Positions 1 through 8,138 of a stretch of 41,068 nucleotides of DNA are shown piece by piece. Both the position numbers and the translations under genes were made by a program. Origin of the DNA: Sediminispirochaeta sp. (lineage in GTDB: Bacteria > Spirochaetota > Spirochaetia > B11-G9); assembly GCA_024763455.1 (NCBI GenBank), contig JANTFL010000009.1, forward strand, positions 1 to 41,068. The letters are read 5' to 3'. Numbering within the stretch: the first letter of the stretch is position 1; each line of letters starts with the position of its first letter. The notes beneath the pieces were generated by a model. The model was not told the DNA's origin. It did no database searches and was given only the letters and a program-made list of their open reading frames with translations.

Positions 1-703
1 GATAATTCTAGGAGCATTAAAGGAAGAAATAAGTGCTTTTACCCGTTATTTAAGCAGTCTTGCTACTTCTGAGTGGCGAGGGAGGACGCTTTATGAGGGA
101 TTTATCTCCGGAGAGAAGTGTGTTGTAACCTGGACTGGCGTAGGAAAAGTTTATGCAGCTATGACAGTCCAGTATGTGATAGACACCTATTCTCCGGATT
201 TACTTTTTTTTATCGGCATAGCTGGAGCAGTTTCAGAGGACCTTAAAATTGGGGATATGGTTGTAGCTGAAGATTGCGTTTTTTATGATATAGACATAAC
301 CGAGTATGGATTTGCTCCTGGGGAGCTGCCGGGGCCGCAAAATGGGGAATCTGTAAGATTTTTCCCGGTAGCTCAAAGTCTTGTGGAGAAGGCTCGGGGA
401 TATGAACATGAAGGATCTGCCGTAATAATCGGTCGAATTTGCACCGGAGACAGTTTTATAACAGATAAGCTGAAGGCTGAAAACCATAGAACCGCAGATT
501 TTATCCATAACCTTGAATGCTGTGCTGTTGAGATGGAGGGTGCCTCTGCTGCGCAGGTTTGTTATGAAAATGAGATCCCGTTTCTTCTTGTGCGGATCAT
601 CTCTGATACCCCGGATCAAACACATGTATCAAATTTCAAGAAAATTTTAGCAAAAAGTTCTGAAGCACTATTCCTGTTTATTAAGTACATGATCTCAAAA
701 TAA
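1..703 (+). CDS. mtnN: 5'-methylthioadenosine/S-adenosylhomocysteine nucleosidase, 5' end outside window
   Basis: The frame is open from base 2, so the start codon lies left of the window; about 233 residues are visible. The protein hydrolyses MTA and SAH to adenine and thioribose or ribosylhomocysteine in the cytoplasm, as part of methionine salvage. Its N-terminus reads ILGALKEEIS, matching the family motif IGAM-EEE that carries a catalytic glutamate. VEMEGAS near residue 170 contains the nucleoside-binding glutamate, and VRIISDTPD contains the catalytic aspartate. All three signatures are intact. Only the first few residues are probably missing, because the family motif lies near the N-terminus. 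A methionine at 161 is internal and cuts the fold, so it is not the start. The related purine-nucleosidase FutA/MqnB is less likely because the MTAN motifs match well. Confidence 0.9.
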   Translation, partial: IILGALKEEISAFTRYLSSLATSEWRGRTLYEGFISGEKCVVTWTGVGKVYAAMTVQYVIDTYSPDLLFFIGIAGAVSEDLKIGDMVVAEDCVFYDIDITEYGFAPGELPGPQNGESVRFFPVAQSLVEKARGYEHEGSAVIIGRICTGDSFITDKLKAENHRTADFIHNLECCAVEMEGASAAQVCYENEIPFLLVRIISDTPDQTHVSNFKKILAKSSEALFLFIKYMISK

Positions 704-723
704 GATTAGCGATACTATTCGAG

Positions 724-750
724 TAAAAAAAGCCGGAGTATACCTCCGGC
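724..750 (-). terminator. Rho-independent terminator of the exported-protein gene
   Basis: Perfect 7-bp stem GCCGGAG (732-738) and CTCCGGC (744-750) with loop TATAC. On the minus strand the stem is followed by a run of T (the A run at 725-731), as expected for the gene ending at 782. On the plus strand no T run follows, so it probably acts mainly on minus-strand transcripts. Confidence 0.8.
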
Positions 751-781
751 CGTTGGTTCTGCTGTACTACTCTAAAAAATA

Positions 782-1285
782 CTAGAGTTTAAAAGTCATT
801 GTTGCACCAAGAAACCCATACGGATTCTTAAAAGCATCGGCTATACTGGCTTTGTTGAATTCTACTAAACTGAACCAGGATAATCCTGCAGCAAACTTGC
901 CAAGTTTTATCTCAGCTGTAGCTCTTACGTTTCCTCCAAGTGCAGCTTTGCCTCCATCCAGAGAAACCCCGAAATTTGGACCAAGCCCCAAACCCAGACG
1001 GAAAAGAAGAATATCAAAACTCAGCCCGGCATCTGTCAGCAGAAGTATTTTTTTACTGCCGAGATATTCTGCACTGAGACTTCCTTGAATAGGACCAAGA
1101 TAAAGACGGGCCTCAGCACCGAAAGCAAGATCATCAAATGTAAGGTTTGTAATACTGGATTTGGTTACACTGTCAGGTACGATTGCCTTTGCATAGTATG
1201 CGTTCGGTCCTACCCATAAACTGAGAGCAGGTGCGCTGATTACAGCAGTTATTAGTATTAAAAGTACGAGAATAGATTTCTTCAT
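782..1285 (-). CDS. Small exported protein, beta-barrel-like
   Basis: Predicted 167-residue protein. The start is set at the ATG at 1285 (MKKSILVLLI), which has a GGAGG ribosome-binding site about 7 bases upstream; the longer reading frame from 1315 would bury the signal peptide. Residues 1-20 form a signal peptide ending near APA. The rest alternates short hydrophobic and polar stretches (LYLGPIQGSLSAEYLG, LGLGLGPNFGVSLDGG) and ends in a hydrophobic strand with a terminal FKL, a pattern like small outer-membrane beta-barrels. I do not recognise a named family. It follows the amino-acid ABC operon but has its own promoter-like box and terminator, so it may be transcribed alone. The outer-membrane location is inferred from pattern only. 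Confidence 0.6.
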   Translation of the reverse strand: MKKSILVLLILITAVISAPALSLWVGPNAYYAKAIVPDSVTKSSITNLTFDDLAFGAEARLYLGPIQGSLSAEYLGSKKILLLTDAGLSFDILLFRLGLGLGPNFGVSLDGGKAALGGNVRATAEIKLGKFAAGLSWFSLVEFNKASIADAFKNPYGFLGATMTFKL

Positions 1286-1305
1286 AGCGTTTCCTCCAAT
1301 ACTGT

Positions 1306-1333
1306 AGTATAACACACTTTAATTATTAATCAG
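1306..1333 (-). promoter_or_regulatory. Possible promoter of the small exported protein gene
   Basis: On the minus strand TATACT (1306-1311) is a good -10 box, 20 bases before the start codon. The matching -35 position (1328-1333, CTGATT, 16-bp spacing) is weak. Confidence 0.35.
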
Positions 1334-2087
1334 TTTTAAAAATCATTTTATCTAGAAAGGTCTTTATTCTGGGATGATCCGGATTTGAGTACATTTTGTC
1401 CGGAGAAGTCTTTTCAAGGATCCTGCCGTGGTCCATAAAAATAATTGAGTCAGATACTTCCCTTGCAAAACTCATCTCATGGGTAACTATCAGCATTGTC
1501 ATATGCTCGTGAGCCAGTTCTTTGATTACGGTAAGAACTTCGCCTATCAATTCAGGATCCAAGGCACTGGTAGGTTCATCAAACAGCATAACATCCGGTC
1601 TCATAGCTAATGCTCTGGCAATTGCTACCCTTTGTTTCTGTCCTCCGGATAGATAAGCGGGATAAACATCACGTTTATCTTCCAAACCCACTCGATGCAG
1701 CAGCTCTTCCCCCAGCTGAATTGCTGATTTCTTATCAATCTTTGCAACAATAAGCGGTGCTTCAATAATATTTTCCAATGAAGTTTTATGAGGATAGAGA
1801 TTGAAATTCTGAAAGACCATGCCCAGTTTTCTGCAACGTTTCTGGATAACAGATTCTTTTATAAACTTCTGTTTTCCGTTGATCTCCTCTGCGATGGGAA
1901 GTCCTTCTATCAGGATTGTACCGGAAGTAGGTTTTTCCAGATCAATCAGACACCTTAGTAAGGTACTTTTACCTGATCCGGAGGGGCCTATAACAGAGAT
2001 TATTTCCTTTTTGTTAATGGAAAAGGAGACATCTTTTAGTACCTGTAAATCTCCGAAGCTCTTGCATAGATTAATTGTTTCAATCAT
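1326..2087 (-). CDS. Polar amino-acid ABC transporter, ATP-binding protein
   Basis: A 253-residue ATPase that powers import of an amino acid with the permease and binding protein encoded just upstream. Walker A is GPSGSGKST (residues 34-42), followed by a Q-loop (VFQNFNLYPH), the ABC signature LSGGQ, Walker B VMLFDEPTSALD and the switch histidine in IVTHEM. This is the GlnQ/HisP subfamily. The start is taken as the ATG at 2087 (MIETINLCKSFG), where the family normally begins; the 26 extra upstream residues in the open frame belong to the overlapping permease gene. It overlaps the permease stop by 8 bases, which suggests translational coupling. The substrate cannot be read from this subunit. 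Confidence 0.93.
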   Translation of the reverse strand: MIETINLCKSFGDLQVLKDVSFSINKKEIISVIGPSGSGKSTLLRCLIDLEKPTSGTILIEGLPIAEEINGKQKFIKESVIQKRCRKLGMVFQNFNLYPHKTSLENIIEAPLIVAKIDKKSAIQLGEELLHRVGLEDKRDVYPAYLSGGQKQRVAIARALAMRPDVMLFDEPTSALDPELIGEVLTVIKELAHEHMTMLIVTHEMSFAREVSDSIIFMDHGRILEKTSPDKMYSNPDHPRIKTFLDKMIFKTD

Positions 2088-2727
2088 AAACTGAATACCG
2101 TTTTTCCAAAGATTTAAAAAAAAGAACAACACCGTAATTGAGAACAAGATACAGGAGTGCGGCAATGATAAAAGGGCTAATAGTAAAGTCCCTGGATACT
2201 ATCTCTTTTGAATTCCGTAGGATCTCGCCAATACCCAATACCACAACCAGAGCAGTGTCTTTTACAAGGGTAATTGCTTCGTTCGCGATTGGGGGAAGGA
2301 CTCTTTTTATAGTCTGAGGCAGGATAATTCTCCTCATAGTCTGAAAGTATGACATCCCTAAAACCTTTGATGCTTCATATTGTCCTTTATCGATGGACTG
2401 GATTCCTCCACGGAAAATTTCAACAAAATATGCGCCATAATTCAAAATAAACGTCAGAAGGGCTGCATTAAACCGTTGAAGACGAAAACCGGGGAAAATA
2501 ATGGGAAGTCCATAGTAAACAAAGAAAATTTGGAGGAGTAGGGGAGTACCTCTGACAATTGAAGTATATGCTTCCATGAGATATATCAGGATTTTAACTT
2601 TGGAAGTCTTGGCCATAGCTCCTGCAAAGCCGAGAGGAAGGGAAAAAATTATAGTGAGAAAAAAGAGTTTTAAAGTAATGGTACATCCTTTAAGGATGTA
2701 CCCTGCTGACTGTAAAAAATAGTCCAT
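2080..2727 (-). CDS. Polar amino-acid ABC transporter, permease
   Basis: A 215-residue inner-membrane protein of the HisMQ/GlnP family. It shows the N-terminal helix pattern (GCTITLKLFFLTIIFSLPLG), the typical VRGTPLLLQIFFVYYGLP segment, and the EAA coupling loop (YEASKVLGMSYFQTMRRIILPQ) that contacts the ATPase. About five membrane segments are visible. Its ATG follows the binding-protein stop directly (2727/2728) and its end overlaps the ATPase start, so the three genes form one operon in the order binding protein, permease, ATPase. With only one permease gene present it probably forms a homodimer. Confidence 0.93.
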   Translation of the reverse strand: MDYFLQSAGYILKGCTITLKLFFLTIIFSLPLGFAGAMAKTSKVKILIYLMEAYTSIVRGTPLLLQIFFVYYGLPIIFPGFRLQRFNAALLTFILNYGAYFVEIFRGGIQSIDKGQYEASKVLGMSYFQTMRRIILPQTIKRVLPPIANEAITLVKDTALVVVLGIGEILRNSKEIVSRDFTISPFIIAALLYLVLNYGVVLFFKSLEKRYSVYD

Positions 2728-3534
2728 CTATCTTGGTAAGAGAATATCTTCTCCAAACCATTTTTTCGAGATTGCCGCTGCACTCCCATCTTTCGCCATT
2801 TCATCCATAATGGAGTCAACTTTTTTCACAAGAGCTCTGTCATCCTTTCTGAAACCTACTCCGTATTCTTCTTCTGCGAAGTAATCCTTTGCTACTTTAT
2901 AGATTCCTGGTTTTTTTGCTATGTAATATCTTCCCAGAATTTCATCGACAACAACAGCATCGATTCTGCCGGTTGCCAGATCCATCAGAGCCTGAATATT
3001 ATCTTGGTATTTTGCAAGCTCTTTGAAACTTTCAAGTGCTTTCTTATTTCCCCGGACTGCATCCTCCGCACTGCTCCCCAGCTGGATACCTACAGTTTTT
3101 CCGGAAAGATCAGCTATTTTGCCTATAGTTGATGAATTCGATACGATGATAATCTGTTTATTCGCAATGTACGGCTTTGAGAATGATATTTTCTGTTTTC
3201 GTTCATCAGTAATAGTTAAACCGTTCCAAATAACGTCAATATCTTTGCTGTTAAGATCAAGAATCTTTGAATCCCAGTCAATCGGCTGCAGTTTGAGTTC
3301 AACTCCTAGTCTTTTACAAACTTCCTTTGCCAGGTCTATATCAAAGCCGGCTATGTCCCCATTATCATCACGGAAACCCATGGGGGGAAAGCTGTCATCC
3401 AGTCCCAGAACCAGATTCCCTTTGTCCAGTACGTAATTTAAAGAATTATCCGTTCCCGAAGTTTCTTTAGCACCCCCGGCAAATACAACAAAACCCGTAA
3501 AAATCATAAGCAGCAATAGAGTTGCCTTTTTCAT
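2728..3534 (-). CDS. Polar amino-acid ABC transporter, periplasmic substrate-binding protein
   Basis: A 268-residue family 3 solute-binding protein. A signal peptide (MKKATLLLLM to about residue 19) is followed by the mature start GGAKETSG. No lipobox cysteine is present, so cleavage by signal peptidase I is inferred. The core shows the family signatures: GLDDSFPPMGFRDDNGDIAGFDIDLA for substrate binding, WDSKILDLNSKDIDVIWNGLTIT, and GVGFRKDDRALVKKVD near the C-terminus. It is the first gene of the operon, with a strong promoter and a GGAG ribosome-binding site. The ligand is unknown; a polar amino acid is the usual one. Confidence 0.93.
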   Translation of the reverse strand: MKKATLLLLMIFTGFVVFAGGAKETSGTDNSLNYVLDKGNLVLGLDDSFPPMGFRDDNGDIAGFDIDLAKEVCKRLGVELKLQPIDWDSKILDLNSKDIDVIWNGLTITDERKQKISFSKPYIANKQIIIVSNSSTIGKIADLSGKTVGIQLGSSAEDAVRGNKKALESFKELAKYQDNIQALMDLATGRIDAVVVDEILGRYYIAKKPGIYKVAKDYFAEEEYGVGFRKDDRALVKKVDSIMDEMAKDGSAAAISKKWFGEDILLPR

Positions 3535-3567
3535 GTTTATCTCCTTTCATAGTCCTTAGAAAAAACT

Positions 3568-3596
3568 ATTATAGAGAAGGATTTCAGCTGTGTAAA
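3568..3596 (-). promoter_or_regulatory. Sigma-70-type promoter of the amino-acid ABC operon
   Basis: On the minus strand TTTACA (3591-3596) and a perfect TATAAT (3568-3573) are separated by 17 bp, about 34 bases before the start codon at 3534. Confidence 0.75.
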
Positions 3597-3670
3597 GGAG
3601 TTTGATGACTCTGCAGCAGTCATTACCTTCATCTACACAGTTTTTACCGGTGATGCGGCTATTCTCGCTT

Positions 3671-3699
3671 TTGCTAAAAATCTTTATCCTGGGTATAAT
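3671..3699 (+). promoter_or_regulatory. Upstream promoter candidate for the zinc-ribbon gene
   Basis: TTGCTA (3671-3676) and a perfect TATAAT (3694-3699) with 17-bp spacing. A small palindrome, GAATT-GT-AATTC (3706-3717), lies at the predicted transcript start. Confidence 0.5.
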
Positions 3700-3733
3700 T
3701 TATTCGAATTGTAATTCTATTCTTTCCTCTTTG

Positions 3734-3762
3734 TTGACTTTTTTAGCCTCAAATATTATTAT
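3734..3762 (+). promoter_or_regulatory. Proximal promoter of the zinc-ribbon gene
   Basis: TTGACT (3734-3739) and TATTAT (3757-3762) with 17-bp spacing, leaving a leader of about 30 bases before the ATG at 3799. It is the second of two tandem promoter-like sites. Confidence 0.65.
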
Positions 3763-3798
3763 GGCCACCTGAATTGTGAAGATTGTTAAGGAGAATAT

Positions 3799-3993
3799 AT
3801 GTCAAAAGCAAGAAGAGGGAGCGGAATCAGGGAACTTGTAAGCAGAGGAAGGGGAACATGCCCTGTTTGTAAGAGAACCGGAATTAAGCTTCTGTACGAA
3901 AATGAAGTAAATGGGAAGAAGATAATGGTATGCAAGGAATGCAACAAGGCCATTGCTCACGGAAAAAAACAGGAAGAACTGGCCGCAGTTTAA
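3799..3993 (+). CDS. Small zinc-ribbon protein, conserved hypothetical
   Basis: A 64-residue basic protein with two cysteine pairs, CPVC (residues 21-24) and CKEC (45-48), spaced as in a zinc ribbon. The N-terminus is rich in arginine (SKARRGSGIRELVSRGRG) and the C-terminus in lysine, so nucleic-acid or ribosome binding is plausible but not shown. The start has a clear AAGGAG ribosome-binding site. The gene stands alone with tandem promoters upstream and a strong terminator directly after it, so it is a dedicated transcriptional unit. I do not recognise a named family and offer no specific function. Confidence 0.85.
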   Translation: MSKARRGSGIRELVSRGRGTCPVCKRTGIKLLYENEVNGKKIMVCKECNKAIAHGKKQEELAAV

Positions 3994-4013
3994 CTTTATC
4001 CCCTATTTTAAGT

Positions 4014-4041
4014 AAATCCTGCTTCATAGCAGGATTTTTTT
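4014..4041 (+). terminator. Rho-independent terminator of the zinc-ribbon gene
   Basis: Stem AAATCCTGC (4014-4022) with GCAGGATTT (4029-4037), loop TTCATA, followed by a run of T to 4041. Confidence 0.9.
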
Positions 4042-4069
4042 AAGCCCTGGTTGTACTTAGGAGTTAAGA

Positions 4070-5332
4070 ATGTCGGCTCACACCATACTGATCATTTTTA
4101 TTCTTTTTTTTATCCTTGAATTTGCATTCAAAGCAGTACTAATCCTGCTGAATATCCATGAATCAAAGAAAAATCGGGGGTCTGTCCCCAGTTGGTTCAA
4201 AGAATATATTGATACCTCAAAATATGAGAAATCTACTGCCTATACTATCGAAAAGGGGTTTCTGACTTTGCTTTCAGATAGTGTTAGTTCGATTGTTGTC
4301 TTAGCTGTTATACTAACCGGTTCTTTTGGGGTTCTGGATGAAATAATAAGACGGACTTCAATGCACCCCTACCTTGTTGGTATCACCTATTTTGCTGTTC
4401 TTTCGTTATTCTTTTACCTTGTTAGTATTCCTTTTAAAATTTATTCTCAGTTCAATTTGGAGGACAAATACGGATTTAACCGTATGACTGTAAAAATTTT
4501 TATTCTTGATCAGCTTAAGGGGCTGGGCATTTCAGCTGTAGTATTAATTATTGTATTGGGTGCGCTCTTCTTTTTTATGGATAAATCAGGACGATTATGG
4601 TGGATAATTGCATCAATCGGAATAATTGGTTTTCAGGTTGTCATTAACATTTTATATCCCTTGGTAGTTGCTCCGCTTTTTAATAAATTCAGTCCGCTGG
4701 AAGAGGGAGAACTTAAGAAAACTCTGGAACAAATGGCAGAGAAAAATGATTTTTCGGTAAAAGGGATCTTTGTAATGGACGGGAGTAAACGATCAGCCCA
4801 TTCAAATGCCTATTTTACGGGGTTCGGCAGAGTTAAAAGGATTGTACTTTTCGATACTTTAATAGAAAAATTAACTCCGTCTCAGCTTGCAGGGGTTCTT
4901 GCCCATGAGATTGGGCATGAGAAAAAACACCATCTTCTCAAAGGTCTTATTCTGTCATTCTTTGTAACTGTTTTTACCTTTTTTATTCTGGACAGGTTTA
5001 TGAACTACCTTCCACTGTATCAGGCATTTGGATTTCATAGAGCTTCCTACCATGCAATTCTGGTAATTATAAGTTTTTGCACCGGTCCGTTTACTTTTTT
5101 TCTGACACCGCTTTTTACAATGTGGTCCAGAAAACATGAGTATGAAGCTGATAGATATGCTGTAGAGGTTTCAGGAAACAAGGAAGATTTGAAAAATGGG
5201 TTAATAGTTCTTGCAAAGGAGAACCTGGCAAACCTAATCCCGCACCCTTTATACAGTTTCTTTTTTTATTCCCATCCGACCCTCGGTGAGCGGCTCAAGG
5301 CTATAGAGTCTATACCCCCTATTGAGAATTAA
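4070..5332 (+). CDS. M48-family membrane zinc protease, Ste24/CAAX-protease type
   Basis: A 420-residue polytopic inner-membrane metalloprotease. The zinc motif HEIGH spans residues 279-283 (LAHEIGHEKKHH). The third ligand is the glutamate in EYEAD (about residue 357), followed by the conserved aspartate. The N-terminal third carries several membrane helices and the family segment EDKYGFNRMTVKIFILDQLKG; further helices flank the active site. Length and order match bacterial Ste24 homologues, which cut membrane or misfolded proteins; bacterial substrates are mostly unknown. The start ATG has GGAG upstream. The gene converges on the CapA-like gene and their ends overlap by 14 bases. Confidence 0.93.
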   Translation: MSAHTILIIFILFFILEFAFKAVLILLNIHESKKNRGSVPSWFKEYIDTSKYEKSTAYTIEKGFLTLLSDSVSSIVVLAVILTGSFGVLDEIIRRTSMHPYLVGITYFAVLSLFFYLVSIPFKIYSQFNLEDKYGFNRMTVKIFILDQLKGLGISAVVLIIVLGALFFFMDKSGRLWWIIASIGIIGFQVVINILYPLVVAPLFNKFSPLEEGELKKTLEQMAEKNDFSVKGIFVMDGSKRSAHSNAYFTGFGRVKRIVLFDTLIEKLTPSQLAGVLAHEIGHEKKHHLLKGLILSFFVTVFTFFILDRFMNYLPLYQAFGFHRASYHAILVIISFCTGPFTFFLTPLFTMWSRKHEYEADRYAVEVSGNKEDLKNGLIVLAKENLANLIPHPLYSFFFYSHPTLGERLKAIESIPPIEN

Positions 5333-6806
5333 CACCCCTAACCAGAGACAGAAACCTGTTATAACTGCCTTTCCGGTGATCCAACGAAAGATACCTTCCA
5401 TTGATTTTTACAGGATGAGGCACAAAATAAACTATTCTGTCCTCCGTTACACCAAAGGTAAGAATAACTGACTCCTCTGCATGCGGCATCCCTCCCATCC
5501 CCGGGAAAATAAAATTTCCCATTGAGTACACAATCAATTTGTTTTTATATGCTTCAACTCCTTGAAGGATGTGGGGATGACTGCTGAGTATGAGATCTAC
5601 ACCCATATCGATGTATTTTTTGTAGAGATCCCGTTGCCCTTTCGTTGGTTCAGAGGTCCATTCAACCCCCCCGTGAATAAATAGAATATCAAAAGAATCA
5701 GGGCTGACCATATTTTTAACTGCTCTGTCTGCATCAGGACCAGCAAAAAGTATGCCTGGACGGTCATTCCCTGCTCCGGCCTGTTTTTCCCCGTCAAATC
5801 CATTGTGTTCTTTCGGATAGGCACCTAAGGAGAGTATCCTTATTTTTTCTCCTCCTATAATAGTATGCCAGTATTTCTCAGCATCCATCAGGCTCATCCC
5901 CGCACCGGAGAGGGGAGTAGAAGTTGATACAAAATTCTTTAAGGTATCAACAAAACCGGCTTCCCCATAGTCGTATACATGATTATTTGTTATACAAAAA
6001 TAATCAAATCCTGCTTGTTGAAGAATTGGGAGTACTGCGGCATGAAACTTGAAATTGTATGATTTCGGTGTTTTTAAAGTTCTTTCCGTAACGGTTCCCT
6101 CAAGGTTGCCAAGAAGCAGATCCTGGCTCTGCAGGATTCCCAAGGTATCACCAAAGATAGTTTCCACCCCGCTTCCGGATCCTGTTAAAATCTCCTGGAC
6201 GCCCCTTTCAACCATGATATCTCCAACTGCTCCTATCCAGGTTATTGCAGGAGGATCGGTCAGCTGGTCTTTGTATGAATTAACCAGAGTGCTGAACCAC
6301 TCTTTAATGGTTGAGTTACCTTTAAGGCCATCAGTAAGAACCAGTTTCAGGGTAGTGGTCTGCAATCCCGGATAATTTGGGTTATCAGGATACATCCCTC
6401 CAACTGATACAGCTCTATCCGGTAATCGTACATCTTCAAGAAGAACAGAATTCTTGATTGAAAAGTTCTCCAGTGGGACGTCATAAAGAGGGTCCCAGAT
6501 CTTTGCTGTTGGTGTGTAATAGTCTCTTTTTATGACAGCAGATTCTATAGCTCCAGCTTTTTCTGCTCCGTCCCCGCTTTTCACCATAGGGGAGTTGCGT
6601 TCAAGAATAAGTTTTCCACCTGATTCAGCATCACCAGAATTGTGTACGGTAAATCCTTCCGGAAGTGGATGTTCTTCGACTATTTTATTAAGTTCAGCTA
6701 TAAGATAATCAGGTGCGGATAGTTCAATGAAGGTATCTTGTCCGGTACATGAAGTCAGGAGGAGATACAGAAAAATAGTTGAGATTACGGTAAATATATT
6801 TTTCAA
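5319..6806 (-). CDS. CapA-family lipoprotein (PGA_cap metallophosphatase fold)
   Basis: A 495-residue protein. The start codon is TTG at 6806, preceded by GGGAAGG. A signal peptide ends in the lipobox LTSC with Cys20, so it should be a lipoprotein. Residues about 25-185 form an extension I cannot assign. The CapA domain follows from about residue 190 with its ordered motifs: GAVGDIMVERG, LLGNLEGTVT, ITNNHVYDYG, FIHGGVEW, LILSSHPHILQGVE and YSMGNFIFPG. These resemble calcineurin-like metal-binding motifs. CapA proteins are linked to poly-gamma-glutamate capsule assembly, but no capB or capC is nearby, so a capsule role is not supported here. It lies 2 bases after the YihY stop, so the two are probably co-transcribed. 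Confidence 0.88.
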   Translation of the reverse strand: MKNIFTVISTIFLYLLLTSCTGQDTFIELSAPDYLIAELNKIVEEHPLPEGFTVHNSGDAESGGKLILERNSPMVKSGDGAEKAGAIESAVIKRDYYTPTAKIWDPLYDVPLENFSIKNSVLLEDVRLPDRAVSVGGMYPDNPNYPGLQTTTLKLVLTDGLKGNSTIKEWFSTLVNSYKDQLTDPPAITWIGAVGDIMVERGVQEILTGSGSGVETIFGDTLGILQSQDLLLGNLEGTVTERTLKTPKSYNFKFHAAVLPILQQAGFDYFCITNNHVYDYGEAGFVDTLKNFVSTSTPLSGAGMSLMDAEKYWHTIIGGEKIRILSLGAYPKEHNGFDGEKQAGAGNDRPGILFAGPDADRAVKNMVSPDSFDILFIHGGVEWTSEPTKGQRDLYKKYIDMGVDLILSSHPHILQGVEAYKNKLIVYSMGNFIFPGMGGMPHAEESVILTFGVTEDRIVYFVPHPVKINGRYLSLDHRKGSYNRFLSLVRGVNSQ

Positions 6807-6808
6807 GA

Positions 6809-8053
6809 CTACCTTCCCGTTGCACCGTTAAGCAGATCTTTTATATTCACTTCTCTGATGGAAGAAAAACCTGCTTTTATAAAGGAATCAAAAATTACCT
6901 CGGAGACATTATCGCTTTCACTTTTCTTGTTCGAATATCCGATCAGCGGTTTCAAGATCTCATCTGCTTTCATGGATCCGGGATCTCTGACTGGAAGAAT
7001 GCTTTTCCCATCCTGTGAAACGTACAGGATGTCAGTTTCTGAAAAGAGTTTCAGGTATTTTTCACATTCTGTTAGGGACAGACCCCGAATATAGGCCAAT
7101 TGTGCTACTGAGTAGGGCTTACCCCCCTTTGTAAAGTTGTCAGCAATAAGAAAAAACAGATCCAATCCATTAATAATCATGAGGGAAGGCGACATCCCTC
7201 CTGAAATGCTTTTGCGTATTACATTCCCATGGTACTGATGAACGTAGGTTATCTCCAGGGAGCTGAGAACTATCAGCCAGATTATATAGAGCCATAGCAG
7301 AAATATGGGTATTGCAGCAAGTGAGCCGTAGATGACAGACATCCGGATAACATAGTTGGTTCCGTTAACAAAAATCCATCTGGCAAGATCCCAGAGAATT
7401 GTGCCGGATAAGGCGCCGAGTATACTGCTTTTTATCCTTACTTTTCCAGCCGGTATCGCAGAGATCATCAGCATAAAGGTTGTAAAAATAAGAATTGAGG
7501 GGAGGAGAAGCATAACCCATCTAAAGAGAAAAAGAACTTCTGGTAAACGGCTCAGCAGAGAACGTATTGGATGAGAAATGGCAAAGCTGGCGCCGATAAA
7601 AAGAGTGCCGAACACTATGACGGAGGAGTAGGAGGTAAATTTGGCAATAAAACTTCGTCTGTTACTGCTGCCCCATACAGCGTTAAAATTTTCGCTTATA
7701 CTGTCTATAAGTGAGATAGAGGTAATAGCAAAAACCAGAAGTCCTGCTATACCCAGAGTTTTTGAGTTGTTGATAAAGGAGTTGATGTAATTCAGGAAGT
7801 CCTGATGCATTGTTGGAACAAGCATCTTTACAATAAAGTTCTTTACATCTGTTTGGACCTGATTAAACGCACCGAATGCTGTAAAAAGGGCGAAAACCAG
7901 AGCAAACAGGGGGACAATTGCAAGGAGTGAGGAATAGGCCAGACTTGAAGCCCTGATGAAACACTTATCTTTTACAATTTCTTTGCCTACTACAGGAAGA
8001 AGACCGAAGAGCTTTTTGATTTTTCCTTTGAAAAACGCTATGTTAACTGTCAT
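6809..8053 (-). CDS. YihY/BrkB-family inner-membrane protein
   Basis: A membrane protein of the family once called RNase BN. The conserved core FIRASSLAYSSLLAIVPLFALVFALF is followed by about six membrane segments, including the signatures SISENFNAVWG and GTNYVIRMSVIYGSLAAIPIFLLWLYIIW. A soluble C-terminal tail of about 140 residues resembles a winged-helix segment (YSVAQLAYIRGLSLTECEKYLKLF). I chose the ATG at 8053. The frame can extend to a TTG at 8089, but that would add a run of hydrophobic residues, and the TATATT box at 8081-8086, possibly the promoter, would then lie inside the gene. Neither start has a good ribosome-binding site. Function is unknown; the RNase claim for this family was withdrawn. 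Confidence 0.85.
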   Translation of the reverse strand: MTVNIAFFKGKIKKLFGLLPVVGKEIVKDKCFIRASSLAYSSLLAIVPLFALVFALFTAFGAFNQVQTDVKNFIVKMLVPTMHQDFLNYINSFINNSKTLGIAGLLVFAITSISLIDSISENFNAVWGSSNRRSFIAKFTSYSSVIVFGTLFIGASFAISHPIRSLLSRLPEVLFLFRWVMLLLPSILIFTTFMLMISAIPAGKVRIKSSILGALSGTILWDLARWIFVNGTNYVIRMSVIYGSLAAIPIFLLWLYIIWLIVLSSLEITYVHQYHGNVIRKSISGGMSPSLMIINGLDLFFLIADNFTKGGKPYSVAQLAYIRGLSLTECEKYLKLFSETDILYVSQDGKSILPVRDPGSMKADEILKPLIGYSNKKSESDNVSEVIFDSFIKAGFSSIREVNIKDLLNGATGR

Positions 8054-8103
8054 AAACACAAGAATGAAGAAAAAAATAAAAATATACAAGTAAAATATGA
8101 ATA

Positions 8104-8132
8104 TTGAACATTTATTTTTTAACAGGTAGTAT
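8104..8132 (+). promoter_or_regulatory. Promoter of the murC operon, placed for a leaderless start
   Basis: TTGAAC (8104-8109) and TAGTAT (8127-8132) with 17-bp spacing. Only six bases separate the -10 box from the ATG at 8139, so the transcript should begin at or next to the start codon. Confidence 0.65.
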
Positions 8133-8138
8133 CACTGC

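Noticed and set aside
5319..6806. Poly-gamma-glutamate capsule locus
   Set aside because: Only a CapA-like protein is present; capB and capC are absent and the neighbours are unrelated.
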